Notes: generated by a model not told the origin, from the letters alone. A stretch of DNA of 24,306 nt from Citromicrobium sp. (GCA_002712945.1 PAVA01000059.1:1-24306); one strand, 5' to 3'. Shown: positions 8,048 to 17,076, counted from the first letter of the stretch. Numbers and translations are program-made.

Positions 8048-8749
8048 TCAGAACTTCAGGGTCGCCCACACCGGCAAATGATCCGATGCCTTTCGGGCGA
8101 GCGGGCTTTGATGCACGCCCCAGTCGATCGCCTGCACCTTGTCGCAGTGCATGATCCGGTCGAGCCGGGCCATCGGACGTAGCGCGTGGAAGCTGCGCCC
8201 GCAGTCGAGCACGGAGAAGTGGCGGTCGAAGACCCGCAGGCACCCGCCATTGCTGCGCCACTCGTTCAGGTCGCCGGTAAGGACCGTCGGGTGGTCCGAA
8301 TGCTCAAGCGCCAGCTCGGCGATCTCGCTGGCCTGGCGGGTCCGCCTCAGCCCCGACAGGTCGAGATGCATTCCGAAGACGGCCAGCGACCGTCCCCCGA
8401 TGCCGAGCGTAGCGGTGACAAGGCCACGGGGCTCGAGATAGGGGATATGGTGCGTATCGTGCTGCTCGATCGCGATGTCCTTGTGGACGAGGATCGCGTT
8501 GCCGTGCCAGCCCATCGAGTCGACCGGCACGTCGAGCGGCACGGGCTTGTAGTCGCTGTGGGCTTCGATCACCGAGGGGGGCAGGACGGTCTCCCGCGAG
8601 CCGAAGCGGCGATCCGCCTCCTGCAGGACGACAATGTCGGCTCCGACCTCTTCCAGCACGTTCAGGATGCGGATCGGGTGGCGCACACGGTCGGTCCCGA
8701 CCGCCTTGCGAATATTGTAGCTCGCCACTTTCACCTGCGTACCGGACAT
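8048..8749 (-). CDS. Endonuclease/exonuclease/phosphatase (EEP) family protein
   Basis: The 233-residue protein has the full set of EEP-fold active-site motifs: SYNIRK (N12), VLQEAD (E44), GMHLD (H128), GDLNEW (D160, N162), RLDRI (D197) and ASDHLPV (S222, D223, H224). The fold covers Mg-dependent phosphodiesterases acting on DNA, RNA, phosphoinositides or sphingomyelin. There is no signal peptide, so it is probably cytoplasmic. It starts 22 bases after the cardiolipin synthase stop and is likely cotranscribed with it. This pairing suggests a role in phospholipid or membrane metabolism rather than DNA repair, but the substrate is unknown. Confidence 0.9.
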   Translation of the reverse strand: MSGTQVKVASYNIRKAVGTDRVRHPIRILNVLEEVGADIVVLQEADRRFGSRETVLPPSVIEAHSDYKPVPLDVPVDSMGWHGNAILVHKDIAIEQHDTHHIPYLEPRGLVTATLGIGGRSLAVFGMHLDLSGLRRTRQASEIAELALEHSDHPTVLTGDLNEWRSNGGCLRVFDRHFSVLDCGRSFHALRPMARLDRIMHCDKVQAIDWGVHQSPLARKASDHLPVWATLKF

Positions 8750-8771
8750 CGTGCCGTTCCTTCGCTCGCGG

Positions 8772-10265
8772 TCAGATCAAATCGGCCATCAGGCGCGCGG
8801 TATTCTCGAGCAGCTTGGACCAGGGCGAACGCTGGCTCCAGTCTTCGAGGGTCAGTTGTCTGCTGTCTGCCAGGTGCCGTTCCTCCAGGGCACGCACCTG
8901 TTCGACGAAGCCGCTGTCGTAGGAAATCAGATCGATCTCCGCGTTAAGTTCGAACGAGCGCACATCCATGTTGCTGGTCCCGACGATGGCCACTTCCGTG
9001 TCCACACGAAAATGCTTGGCATGGAGGAATTGGGGGCGATGCAGGTGGATTTCCACTCCGGCCGAGAGCAGTTCGGCATAATAGCTTCGCTGGGCCAGCC
9101 CGACCAGCAGCTGATCGCTTGTTTCCGAGGTAATCAGGCGCACGCGGACACCGCCGATGGTTGCGGTCTTGATGGACGAGATCACCGCATCGTTCGGAAC
9201 GAAATAGGGCGTGGTAATCACGATGTCGTCGGCGGCATTGTGGATTGCCTGAGACACGATCAGGTCGAGCCCGACACCCGGCTTCTCCGGGCCGGTCACC
9301 ACGATCTGCGCGGCGTCCCCATCGGCGACTTGCGGCCGGGGATAGTACTCCTCGCCGGTCAGCTCTTCCAAGGTTTCGAGATACCAGTCCATTGCAAAGA
9401 CCGTCTGGAGCTGGGCCACCACCGGGCCGCGAATGCGCAGCAGAAGATCGGTGTTCGGGCGGCGCGAATGCTCGGTCGGGTCCCAGACGTTCTGCGATCC
9501 GGTATATCCAATCTCGCCATCCACGATCAGGATCTTGCGGTGGTTGCGCAAGTCGAGGCGCGAGCTTCTCAGGCGACGGCGCAGCGGGAGGATGGCATGG
9601 AATTCTATGCCCGCCCTGTTCAGGCGATCCTTGAGCCTCGCGAGAGCGCCGTAGGAGCCGAGCGCGTCGACCAGCACCCGGCACCTCACCCCGCGCTCGC
9701 CAGCGCGTTCGAGAGCGGCGATCACCATGTTGCCGATGCGATCGTCCTTGAAGATGTAGAACTCGACATGAACATGGTGCCGGGCCCGATCGATGTCGGC
9801 CACCATGGCGAGGATGGCCTCGTCGTAGACATCGTGCATCTCGATTCGATTGCCCGAGGTGGCGGCAAACCCTCCGATTCCACGGGCGAGTCTTGCGACG
9901 GCGCGGTTGTCGGATTCCAGCTCGGGCGCAGCGCCGAACTCCTGGATGCGAGGCAGGATTCGGTCCAGAAGCTTCGGAAGCTCGGCGATCCGGGCCCGCC
10001 GGTCCGCGGCGAGGTACGGGCGCCCGATCAGCGAATAGATGACCAGCGCCACCCACGGCAGGGCAAAGAAGATCAGCAGCCAGCCGCGCGCTTCCGCAGG
10101 GCTCCTGCGGAACGGGACGACCACGAAGGCCGCCAGGGCGATGCCCCATCCGGCGATCATGAACTTGTTGGCCCACAGCCACGACAGCACCATGGGCCAG
10201 GTGTCGTGCAGAGGTATCTGGTCGATGACTGGCATTGAAACGATCTTTGGCACCATGGGCGCCAT
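8772..10265 (-). CDS. cls: Cardiolipin synthase, phospholipase D superfamily
   Basis: This 497-residue protein has two N-terminal membrane segments (about 35-52 and 61-80) and two HKD motifs: H242-x-K244-x4-D249 followed by GYTGSQN, and H415-x-K417-x4-D422 followed by AIVGTSNMD. This is the standard layout of ClsA-type cardiolipin synthases, which join two phosphatidylglycerols into cardiolipin and glycerol at the inner membrane. PSS-like and other PLD-family transphosphatidylases are less likely given the paired N-terminal helices. I take the ATG at 10265; in-frame ATGs at residues 4 and 11 are possible alternatives. The gene diverges from the receptor gene at 10603 and is followed by the EEP gene. 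Confidence 0.92.
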   Translation of the reverse strand: MAPMVPKIVSMPVIDQIPLHDTWPMVLSWLWANKFMIAGWGIALAAFVVVPFRRSPAEARGWLLIFFALPWVALVIYSLIGRPYLAADRRARIAELPKLLDRILPRIQEFGAAPELESDNRAVARLARGIGGFAATSGNRIEMHDVYDEAILAMVADIDRARHHVHVEFYIFKDDRIGNMVIAALERAGERGVRCRVLVDALGSYGALARLKDRLNRAGIEFHAILPLRRRLRSSRLDLRNHRKILIVDGEIGYTGSQNVWDPTEHSRRPNTDLLLRIRGPVVAQLQTVFAMDWYLETLEELTGEEYYPRPQVADGDAAQIVVTGPEKPGVGLDLIVSQAIHNAADDIVITTPYFVPNDAVISSIKTATIGGVRVRLITSETSDQLLVGLAQRSYYAELLSAGVEIHLHRPQFLHAKHFRVDTEVAIVGTSNMDVRSFELNAEIDLISYDSGFVEQVRALEERHLADSRQLTLEDWSQRSPWSKLLENTARLMADLI

Positions 10266-10505
10266 GATGTCGATATTCCGCCCGATCTAGGCATGCACAT
10301 GCCCGTGGACGACGGGTTTCGACTCGCGCGGGCAGCCACGTCGCGTGGCCCAATCCCGGTGGTCAATCGCTGTTCGCGCCCCCGCCGATCGCGCCCCTTT
10401 CTTGTGAGGGTAGCGCGCCGTGATGTGTTTTTGCCACTCCCTTTCGCCCGCGTAACCGCCGGTTTCGTGCGGGATTCGGGCGTTCCGCAGAGGTGCTGGA
10501 AAGAT

Positions 10506-10527
10506 ATTCACGCAAACGTGAGTGAAT
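10506..10527. promoter_or_regulatory. Putative operator, copy 1 (ATTCACGC-N6-GAGTGAAT)
   Basis: This 22-base imperfect dyad has half-sites ATTCACGC and GAGTGAAT (7 of 8 positions pair) around AAACGT. The same element, with the same preceding AAGAT, occurs at 17114-17135 before the SDR gene. It abuts a TTGACA hexamer at 10529-10534, so a bound repressor would block the receptor promoter. The likely binder is the TetR protein at 16302-17060, because TetR-family operators are typically short palindromes of this kind. This assignment is inference. Confidence 0.65.
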
Positions 10528-10528
10528 G

Positions 10529-10559
10529 TTGACAATCGCGTCTGGCTGGAGGATGTAAC
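10529..10559 (+). promoter_or_regulatory. Possible sigma-70 promoter of the receptor operon
   Basis: A perfect -35 hexamer TTGACA is at 10529-10534. The best -10 candidate is TGTAAC at 10554-10559, with a long 19-base spacer, so the assignment is tentative. Its position immediately after the operator and 30-45 bases before the start codon is sensible. Confidence 0.35.
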
Positions 10560-10602
10560 GCTCACCATGGCGGACGAACCGCCAGGAGAGATGGAGAGGA
10601 CT

Positions 10603-12933
10603 ATGAGGGGATCGCTGCTTGCGTCCGCGTCTGCGGTCGCGCTTGGAATTCTTCCGACCGCTGTCAGCGCACAGGCGACCAGCCAGTCGGAACCCGAGGT
10701 GGATGCCGAAACGGAAACCACCGAGGAGATTTCGCCAACCGCCCAGGGCGAGGGCAATACGATCATCGTGACGGCAACGCGGCGCGAGGCGCGCCTGCAG
10801 GACGTGCCGCTGAGCGTTACCGCGTTCAGCCAGGAAGAGCTGACCGAGAAGGGCATCGTCGGGTACGAGCGGCTTGCGCGCGAGACGCCGGGCGTGGTGC
10901 TCAATCGCCCGACGCAGAACTTCAACAACTTCACCGCGCGCGGCATTTCGACCAACGGCTACAGTGCCGGGCTGCAGGCGCCGGTCGCGATCTATATCGA
11001 CGAGCTGCCGATCTCGGCCAACGGCAACTCGACCATTCTCGACCCGAACCTCTACGATGTGGAGCGCGTCGAATTCCTGCGCGGCCCGCAGGGCACGCTG
11101 TTCGGGTCGGGCTCGCTCGCAGGGGCGATGCGGATCATCACCAAGGCGCCCAATCCAGACCGCTTCGAGGCGTCGGCTCTGGTCGATCTGGGCTACACCG
11201 AAGAAGGCGGCCTTCGCCAGCGCTATAACGGGATGGTCAATCTTCCGATCGCGGAAGACACGGTCGCGTTCCGCGCTGTCGGCTATTACCGCAATGAAGA
11301 TGGCTGGGTCGACAATATCGGTACCGGGATCGACGATGCCAACTCGATCGAGGCCTACGGCATCAGGGCGGCTCTCCTGATCGAGCCGACGAGCAGGTTC
11401 TCGGTCAAGCTGTCGGTCAACAAGGAGGTCAGCAAGCCGGCCGATTCCTCGCTGACCAATCCGGCGCTGGGCACCTATGTGCGCCGGACCGACCGGCCGG
11501 ACGAATTCCAGAGCGATCTGCTGGCCCTCAATGCCACGGTCAAGGCGGACTTCGGCTTCGCCGAACTGGTCAGTTCGACCACCTATTCGGACCTGACCGG
11601 CGACTTCATCGTCGACCTTGCGGGGACGTACAACCAGCTCGTTCCCTTCTCGCTCGACGCGGTCGGCTACGACGACATCATCGTGCAGGAAGTGCGCCTT
11701 GCATCGACCCATGAAGGGCCGATCGAGTGGATCCTCGGCGGGTTCTATTTCGACAAGCGGCGCGACGTCGATTTCGACTATCGCACGACGCAGGCCTTCC
11801 TGAACCAGACTGGCGTCACCGCCTTCCCGGACCTCTATTACCAGCGGTTCAAGAACTACACCGACATCGGTGAGAAGGCGGTCTTCGGCGAGCTGACCTA
11901 TCGTTTCAGCGACCACTTCTGGGTGACCGGCGGCCTGCGCTACGGCGAGGTCGAGGTGCAGACCACCACGCGGGGCGGGGGCTATAGCAGCAACTTCCTG
12001 ACGGTCGGCTACTGCACGGTCTTCACCGCCCAGTGCTTCGGTTTCGTTCCGCCGCTGACCGTTACGCCGATCCAGTCGTCGGAGGGGCTGCTGGCGTCGG
12101 ACGACAAGCTGTCGTGGAAGGCGAGCGCCTCGTTCAAGCCGAGCCGCAACCTGACGACCTACGCCACCGTTTCGACCGGCTTCCGCCCGCCCGTGGTCAA
12201 TGCGCGCGCCGGTCTTCCGCCGCCCGCCGCCCAGCCGAACGACATCACCATCCCCGATGGGGCCACGTCGGACAAGCTGACCAATTACGAGATCGGCCTG
12301 AAGGGTTCGTTCTTCGACAATCGGCTCACCGCGAACCTCGCCGCCTTCTACATCGACTGGAACAACATCCAGGTTCAGGCCAACCGCGTTTCGGACGCGA
12401 TCCAGTTCGCCACCAATATCGGCGGCGCGGTGAGCAAGGGCTTCGAGTTCGAGCTGGTCGCCAGGCCGATCGAGGGCCTGCGACTGCAGGCGAGCGGGGC
12501 CTATATCGACGCCCATATCGACGACCTGTCGCCGAGCGAGGCGGCGATTTCGGGTGCCGAGCCCGGTATCCGGCTGGCAACGCCGGAGTTCCAGGGATCG
12601 GCCACCGCGACCTACAGCTTCCCGGTCGGCGATACCGAAAAGGCCTTCGTCACAGGCAATGTCGCCTATGTCGGCTCCTTCCCCGGCCTGTTCCCGAACG
12701 TTCCGGGCCAGCCGAACGTGCAGTCGCCGCAATACGACGTCACCGACGAATACGTGTTCGCGAACGCCTATGCCGGGGTGAACATTTCGCCCGACTTCTC
12801 GATCACGGCCTATGTCGAAAACGTGTTTAACAACGACGCGATCACCTACGTCCACCCCGAGGCCTTCCTCGACGGGCGCTACGGTCGGCTGCGTCCGCGC
12901 ACCTTCGGCATAAGGACCAACTTCCGGTACTGA
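10603..12933 (+). CDS. TonB-dependent receptor
   Basis: A complete 776-residue outer-membrane receptor. A signal peptide (about 1-24, ending VSAQA) is followed by a TonB box, IIVTATRRE (about 54-62), then the plug domain (DVPLSVTAFSQEEL to about residue 190, including VERVEFLRGPQGTLFGSGSLAGAMRIIT). A 22-strand-type barrel follows and ends with FGIRTNFRY. I chose the ATG at 10603 because it begins directly at the signal peptide and follows ggagagga; an in-frame ATG at 10591 is also usable. The frame remains open to GTG 10522, but that overlaps the operator. The receptor energises uptake of a large or scarce substrate across the outer membrane. It lies upstream of a secreted carboxylesterase, an acyl-CoA ligase and a TetR gene, which suggests an ester-type substrate. 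The plug and barrel are intact. Confidence 0.95.
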   Translation: MRGSLLASASAVALGILPTAVSAQATSQSEPEVDAETETTEEISPTAQGEGNTIIVTATRREARLQDVPLSVTAFSQEELTEKGIVGYERLARETPGVVLNRPTQNFNNFTARGISTNGYSAGLQAPVAIYIDELPISANGNSTILDPNLYDVERVEFLRGPQGTLFGSGSLAGAMRIITKAPNPDRFEASALVDLGYTEEGGLRQRYNGMVNLPIAEDTVAFRAVGYYRNEDGWVDNIGTGIDDANSIEAYGIRAALLIEPTSRFSVKLSVNKEVSKPADSSLTNPALGTYVRRTDRPDEFQSDLLALNATVKADFGFAELVSSTTYSDLTGDFIVDLAGTYNQLVPFSLDAVGYDDIIVQEVRLASTHEGPIEWILGGFYFDKRRDVDFDYRTTQAFLNQTGVTAFPDLYYQRFKNYTDIGEKAVFGELTYRFSDHFWVTGGLRYGEVEVQTTTRGGGYSSNFLTVGYCTVFTAQCFGFVPPLTVTPIQSSEGLLASDDKLSWKASASFKPSRNLTTYATVSTGFRPPVVNARAGLPPPAAQPNDITIPDGATSDKLTNYEIGLKGSFFDNRLTANLAAFYIDWNNIQVQANRVSDAIQFATNIGGAVSKGFEFELVARPIEGLRLQASGAYIDAHIDDLSPSEAAISGAEPGIRLATPEFQGSATATYSFPVGDTEKAFVTGNVAYVGSFPGLFPNVPGQPNVQSPQYDVTDEYVFANAYAGVNISPDFSITAYVENVFNNDAITYVHPEAFLDGRYGRLRPRTFGIRTNFRY

Positions 12934-12939
12934 CCTGAC

Positions 12940-12971
12940 GGCTTCGCGGCTCGCCGTCGGGCCGCGAAGCC
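12940..12971 (+). terminator. Strong 11-bp stem-loop after receptor gene
   Basis: GGCTTCGCGGC (12940-12950) and GCCGCGAAGCC (12961-12971) pair perfectly over 11 bases with a 10-base loop, 7 bases after the receptor stop. No run of T follows, so it is either a weak or Rho-assisted terminator, or an RNA-stability element that lets the receptor be made in excess over the downstream enzymes. Confidence 0.6.
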
Positions 12972-13045
12972 ACCCCACCTCTTATCGATTGTCCGCGCGC
13001 GCAAGCACCCATGCGGACATCCCTAGGCCCCTGACAGGTGACTTC

Positions 13046-14722
13046 GTGCGCATTCCGAAACCTTCCCGCCCGCTGCTTGGCTCCGCGCTCCTGGCGCTCG
13101 GCGCTCTTGTCCTTCCTTCGGCTCCGGTAGCGGCCCATGAGGAGGAAGGCCCGGTTGTCGATGCGCCTGCGGGAAGCGTCCAGGGCGATGTGGACGAGCA
13201 CTCGGTGGCGAGCTTCAAGGGCATTCCCTATGCCGCGCCGCCGGTCGGCGATCTGCGGTGGAAGCCCCCGCAGGAGCCCGCAGGCTGGGACGGTGTGCGC
13301 GATGCCACCGAGTTCGGGCCCGCCTGCTATCAGCCGACAAATCGCGGCGCGGCCAATTCGATCTATTACGAAGAGCTCGGCCCGATGAGCGAGGATTGCC
13401 TCTCGCTCAATATCTGGGCTCAGCAGGATGCGGAGAATGCGCCGGTCTTCGTGTGGATTCACGGCGGCGCGCTGGTCTCCGGCGCCAGCAGCTTCGACAT
13501 GTACGACGGGTCGCGCATGGCGCAGCAGGGCGTGGTGGTCGTGTCGATCAACTACCGGCTCGGCGCGCTCGGTTTTCTCGCCCATCCGGAACTGAGCGCG
13601 GAATCGCCCGAAGGCACCTCGGGCAATTACGGGCTGATGGACCAGATCGCCGCGCTGCGCTGGATCGAGGAGAATATCGCGGCCTTCGGCGGCGATCCGG
13701 ATAATGTCACGATCGCAGGGGAATCGGCCGGGGCGCTGAGCGTCATGTGGCTGATGACCGCGCCGCCCGCGCGGGGCCTGTTCGACAAGGCGATCATGCA
13801 GAGCGCCTACATGATCTCCTCGCCCGCGCTGAAGGAATCCCAGCATGGCCACCCGTCGGCGGAGTCGATGGGGACATGGCTGCAGGGCCAGCTCGATGCG
13901 CCCGATATCGCCGCCATGCGTGCAATGGAGCCGGGCAAACTGGTCGATCGCGCGACCCTTGCGGGCTACCTCACCTGGACCACGGTCGACGGCAAGCTGA
14001 TCCCCAATCAGATCGCGGAGAGCTTCGATCGCGGCGAGCAGGCCCCCGTGCCGCTGATTGCCGGGTTCAACAGCGGCGAAATCCGCTCGCTCCGGCGGCT
14101 TTTGCCCCCCGCACCGGCCACCTCGAAGGGCTACGAGGCCAAGATCCGCGAGCTCTACGGCGACCTCGCCGACGTGTTCCTCGCGCTCTACCCGGCGGAT
14201 AATGTCGACGAAAGCATGCTCGCGACCACCCGCGATGCGCTCTACGGCTGGACTGCCGAGCGGCTGGCGCGCAAGCAGACCGTGCTGGGGCAGGACGCCT
14301 ACCTCTACCTGTTCGATCATGGCTACCCCGAAGCCGACAAGGCAGGCCTGCATGCCTTCCACGCCTCCGAAATCCCCTACGTCTTCGGCACGATCTACGA
14401 CACCGCGCCCAACTGGCCGCAGATCCCGCGCAAGGCGGAGGAGCGCGCACTCTCCGATGCGATGATGCAGTATTGGGCGACCTTCGCGCGCGACGGACAG
14501 CCCAAGGCGCACAACCAGCCGGACTGGTCCGCCTACGGGGCGGACGCGGCCTTCATGGCGTTCGACGAAACGCCGCAGACCGGCACACAGCTGCTCGGCA
14601 CCCGCTACGCGCTGAACGAGGCGGTGGTGTGCCGCCGCCGCGCGGCAGGCGACCAGCCGTGGCACTGGAATGTCGGCATCGTCAGCCCCCCGCTGCCCCC
14701 GCGCGCAGAGGGCTGCCAATGA
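13046..14722 (+). CDS. Secreted type-B carboxylesterase
   Basis: The protein has 558 residues from the GTG at 13046, chosen because it has a caggtga ribosome-binding site and leads straight into a Sec signal peptide (about 1-30, ending PVAA). The frame extends to TTG 12989, but that leader is not signal-like. Type-B esterase hallmarks are FKGIPYAAPPVG (57-68), EDCLSLNIW (116-124), the oxyanion-hole HGG (139-141) and the nucleophile elbow GESAG with S227. E345 in GFNSGE and H439 in HAFHASEIPY complete the triad. The enzyme hydrolyses carboxylic esters, probably in the periplasm. It is paralogous to the lipoprotein esterase at 18144-19784. Its stop overlaps the acyl-CoA ligase start (ATGA), which suggests the released acid is activated to a CoA thioester. 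Confidence 0.92.
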   Translation: MRIPKPSRPLLGSALLALGALVLPSAPVAAHEEEGPVVDAPAGSVQGDVDEHSVASFKGIPYAAPPVGDLRWKPPQEPAGWDGVRDATEFGPACYQPTNRGAANSIYYEELGPMSEDCLSLNIWAQQDAENAPVFVWIHGGALVSGASSFDMYDGSRMAQQGVVVVSINYRLGALGFLAHPELSAESPEGTSGNYGLMDQIAALRWIEENIAAFGGDPDNVTIAGESAGALSVMWLMTAPPARGLFDKAIMQSAYMISSPALKESQHGHPSAESMGTWLQGQLDAPDIAAMRAMEPGKLVDRATLAGYLTWTTVDGKLIPNQIAESFDRGEQAPVPLIAGFNSGEIRSLRRLLPPAPATSKGYEAKIRELYGDLADVFLALYPADNVDESMLATTRDALYGWTAERLARKQTVLGQDAYLYLFDHGYPEADKAGLHAFHASEIPYVFGTIYDTAPNWPQIPRKAEERALSDAMMQYWATFARDGQPKAHNQPDWSAYGADAAFMAFDETPQTGTQLLGTRYALNEAVVCRRRAAGDQPWHWNVGIVSPPLPPRAEGCQ

Positions 14723-16305
14723 TCCCCGGCAGCATGCAGCCCTATGCGCTGACGCTCGACAAGTTTCTCGACCATGCGGCCCGCTGGCACCCCGCTTCGG
14801 GCGTCGTTACCGCGCTGGAGGATGGCCGGTCGGCGCGGGTCGATTACGTCGAGCTGCGGGCGCGGGCGAAGCGCGTATCGGCGGCGCTGGCAGAGCGCGG
14901 CGTGGGGCGGGGCGACGTGGTCGCGACGCTCGCCTGGAACACGCAGGCCCACCTCGAAAGCTGGTACGGGATCATCGGCATGGGGGCGATCTGCCACACG
15001 CTCAACCCGCGCCTGCTGCCCTCGCAGCTTGCTGGGATGCTGGAGCAGAGCGGGGCGCGTATCCTGATCCTGAGCGCGGACCTGCACGCGCTGGCGCGCG
15101 AGGTGCTGGCAGAAGCACCGGGCGTCGAGGAAATCCTGTTGATCGACGGAGAGGCCGAACCCGGCTCGATCGCCAACGGCGCGCGCCGGGTGGGCACGCT
15201 CGCCGCGGCGGTCGATCAGGCCAAGGGCGAGGTCGCGTGGGGCGGGTTCGACGAGAACGCGCCGTGCGGGCTCTGCTTCACCTCGGGCACGACGGGCGCA
15301 CCCAAGGGCGTCACCTATACCCACCGGGGCAACTACCTGCACACCATGCGCCAGCTGCAGGCCGATGTCGCCGGGCTGACGGGCGAGGATGCGGTGCTGA
15401 CCGTGGTCCCGATGTTCCACGCCAACGCCTGGGGTCTGCCCTTCTCGGTCCCCGCCGTCGGCGGCAAGCTCGTGCTGCCGGGCAGGCATTCGGACGGTGC
15501 CTCGCTCGCCCGGCTGATCGTGGAAGAAGGCGTGACCATCGGCGTCGGCGTGCCGACCGTGTGGCTCGGGCTGATGGACTATCTCGACGAGGCGGGCATG
15601 GACGTGCCCACGCTCAAGCGCATCATGGTCGGCGGCGCACCGATGCCGCCCGCGCTGATGGAGCGGATCGAGGCGCGCGGGATCGGGGTTCAGACTACCT
15701 GGGGGATGACCGAGATTTCGCCGCTCGGCACCGCCACGCCTCCCGCGCGCGAAGACCGCGACCCATCGGTCTCGGGCCGCCCGGCCATCGGTATCGACCT
15801 GATGCTGACCGATGCGGCGGGCGAGCCGCTGGAGCAGCAGCGCGATGCCGAGGGGCACCTGTGGGTTCGCGGGCCGAGCGTGGTCGAGCGCTATCTCGGC
15901 CAGACCGAGCCGGTCACCCGCAACGGCTGGTTCGACACCGGCGACCTTGCGCGGATCGACGCGGCGGGCACGCTCTCGATCACCGGACGCTCGAAGGATC
16001 TCATCAAGTCCGGCGGCGAATGGATCAACCCGGCGGAAATCGAGGCTATCGTCGGCGCGCATCCCGACGTCTCGATGGCCGCGGTGATCGGCCGCGAGCA
16101 CGTCAAATGGGGCGAACGGCCCGTGTTGCTGGTGGAGATGCGTGAAGGCTCGCGCACATCGGACGAAGCGCTGCTCGCGACGCTGGATGAGAAGGTCGCA
16201 AGCTGGTGGAGACCCGATGCGGTCCTGCGACTTGCGAAGATGCCATTGGCAGCGACGGGAAAAATCGACAAACTGCGTCTCAGATCGGAGTATGGCCGGT
16301 CATGA
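14719..16305 (+). CDS. AMP-binding acyl-CoA synthetase
   Basis: This 528-residue ANL-superfamily enzyme starts at the ATG overlapping the esterase stop; the longer frame upstream is a shadow of the esterase. Motifs in order: the P-loop TSGTTGAPKG (188-197), VPMFHANAWG (230-239), the adenylate-binding TWGMTE (327-332), the TGD motif in GWFDTGDLARID (about 403-414), the hinge and A8 region GRSKDLIKSGGEWINPAEIE, and the catalytic lysine K515 in ATGKIDK. Such enzymes use ATP to convert a carboxylic acid to its acyl-CoA in the cytoplasm. The VPMFHANAWG type is common in medium- and long-chain fatty acid and methylthiopropionate (DmdB-like) ligases; the real acid here is unknown. It probably activates a product of the esterase. 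It overlaps the TetR gene by 4 bases. Confidence 0.93.
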   Translation: MIPGSMQPYALTLDKFLDHAARWHPASGVVTALEDGRSARVDYVELRARAKRVSAALAERGVGRGDVVATLAWNTQAHLESWYGIIGMGAICHTLNPRLLPSQLAGMLEQSGARILILSADLHALAREVLAEAPGVEEILLIDGEAEPGSIANGARRVGTLAAAVDQAKGEVAWGGFDENAPCGLCFTSGTTGAPKGVTYTHRGNYLHTMRQLQADVAGLTGEDAVLTVVPMFHANAWGLPFSVPAVGGKLVLPGRHSDGASLARLIVEEGVTIGVGVPTVWLGLMDYLDEAGMDVPTLKRIMVGGAPMPPALMERIEARGIGVQTTWGMTEISPLGTATPPAREDRDPSVSGRPAIGIDLMLTDAAGEPLEQQRDAEGHLWVRGPSVVERYLGQTEPVTRNGWFDTGDLARIDAAGTLSITGRSKDLIKSGGEWINPAEIEAIVGAHPDVSMAAVIGREHVKWGERPVLLVEMREGSRTSDEALLATLDEKVASWWRPDAVLRLAKMPLAATGKIDKLRLRSEYGRS

Positions 16306-17060
16306 CCCTCTTGCAGCAGGCTGCGGACCGCCCGGCGGATACCGCACGAAGGAAGATCGAATTGTCGAAGACGCAGGCCCGCAAGAAGCGGCCGACCAAG
16401 GCAGAACAACGCGCCGAGACCACCGAGCAGATACTCGACGAAGCCGAATACCTCTTTTCGCGTCATGGCCTTCACGGTGTGACGCTGAAGGATGTCGCCA
16501 AGCGGGTCGGCGTGCATCACACGCTGCTCAACTACTATTTCAACGACAAGCAGACCCTGTTCGATGCGGTCTTCGCGCGCCGCGCGGTCGTGACCATCGA
16601 ACGGCGGATGAAGGCGCTGGAGGATTACGAGCAGGCGGCAGGCGATACGCCGACCGTCGAGGGGGCGCTGCATGCCTTCCTCGATACTGACCTCGATCTC
16701 TACATCCAGGGCGGCGAGGGCTGGAAGAACTACGGGGCGTTCGGCGCGCAGGCATCGAACAGCCCGGAAGGCGCCGAATTCATGGACAAGTACTTCGATC
16801 CGGTCGTCCTGCGGCTGATCGAGATCCTCAAGAAGGCGCTGCCCGATGCGGCCGACGAAGACATCTTCTGGGGCTACCACTTCGTGACGGGCGGGCTGAT
16901 GCTGACGCTGGCCCGAACCGGACGTATCGACAAGCTGTCGAAGGGCCTGTGCCGCTCCGACGACTATGAGGCGGTCAAGGCACGCATGGCGCGGTTCATG
17001 GCGGCGGGCATCCGGGAAATCTGCGAAAATCCGGGCGAGAGGCCGCCAGCCGACGGATAA
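16302..17060 (+). CDS. TetR/AcrR family transcriptional regulator
   Basis: This 252-residue regulator starts at the ATG overlapping the ligase stop; an in-frame TTG at 16362 is an alternative closer to the DNA-binding domain. After a basic leader (KTQARKKRPTKAEQRAETTEQIL) comes the TetR helix-turn-helix (about 40-85), with VTLKDVAKRVGVHHTLLNYYFNDKQTLFDAVF. The remaining helical domain, containing YHFVTGGLMLTLARTGRIDKLS, would bind the inducer. TetR proteins next to acyl-CoA ligases often sense acyl-CoAs or the pathway substrate. It is encoded within the first of two arms that each carry the same palindrome (10506 and 17114), so autoregulation plus control of the second arm is the simplest reading (inference). 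Confidence 0.93.
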   Translation: MTLLQQAADRPADTARRKIELSKTQARKKRPTKAEQRAETTEQILDEAEYLFSRHGLHGVTLKDVAKRVGVHHTLLNYYFNDKQTLFDAVFARRAVVTIERRMKALEDYEQAAGDTPTVEGALHAFLDTDLDLYIQGGEGWKNYGAFGAQASNSPEGAEFMDKYFDPVVLRLIEILKKALPDAADEDIFWGYHFVTGGLMLTLARTGRIDKLSKGLCRSDDYEAVKARMARFMAAGIREICENPGERPPADG

Positions 17061-17076
17061 ACGATGAGGGGAGCGG

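Larger units (their letters stand above)
10266..10602. promoter_or_regulatory. Divergent intergenic region between cls and receptor gene
   Basis: This 337-base gap must hold the promoters of cls (leftward) and of the receptor operon (rightward). It contains short inverted repeats: GGCATG-CA-CATGCC at 10290-10303 in the cls leader, GCCACG-TCG-CGTGGC at 10335-10349, and the operator-like palindrome at 10506-10527 listed separately. No gene is supported in it; frames through it lack motifs and are shadows. Confidence 0.6.

Noticed and set aside
7930..8154. Possible small 74-codon gene between the dehydrogenase and EEP genes
   Set aside because: No family resemblance, no ribosome-binding site, and it runs antisense into the EEP coding region.
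8751..10238. 495-codon plus-strand frame opposite the cardiolipin synthase gene
   Set aside because: It is an antisense shadow of a protein with both HKD motifs; no recognisable family and no ribosome-binding site.
10363..12978. 871-codon minus-strand frame opposite the receptor gene
   Set aside because: A high-GC antisense shadow; the plus strand carries the signal peptide, TonB box, plug and barrel.
13456..13472. ATTCAC match inside the first esterase gene as a third operator copy
   Set aside because: It lies within the conserved codons for WIHGG and lacks the GAGTGAAT partner half-site.
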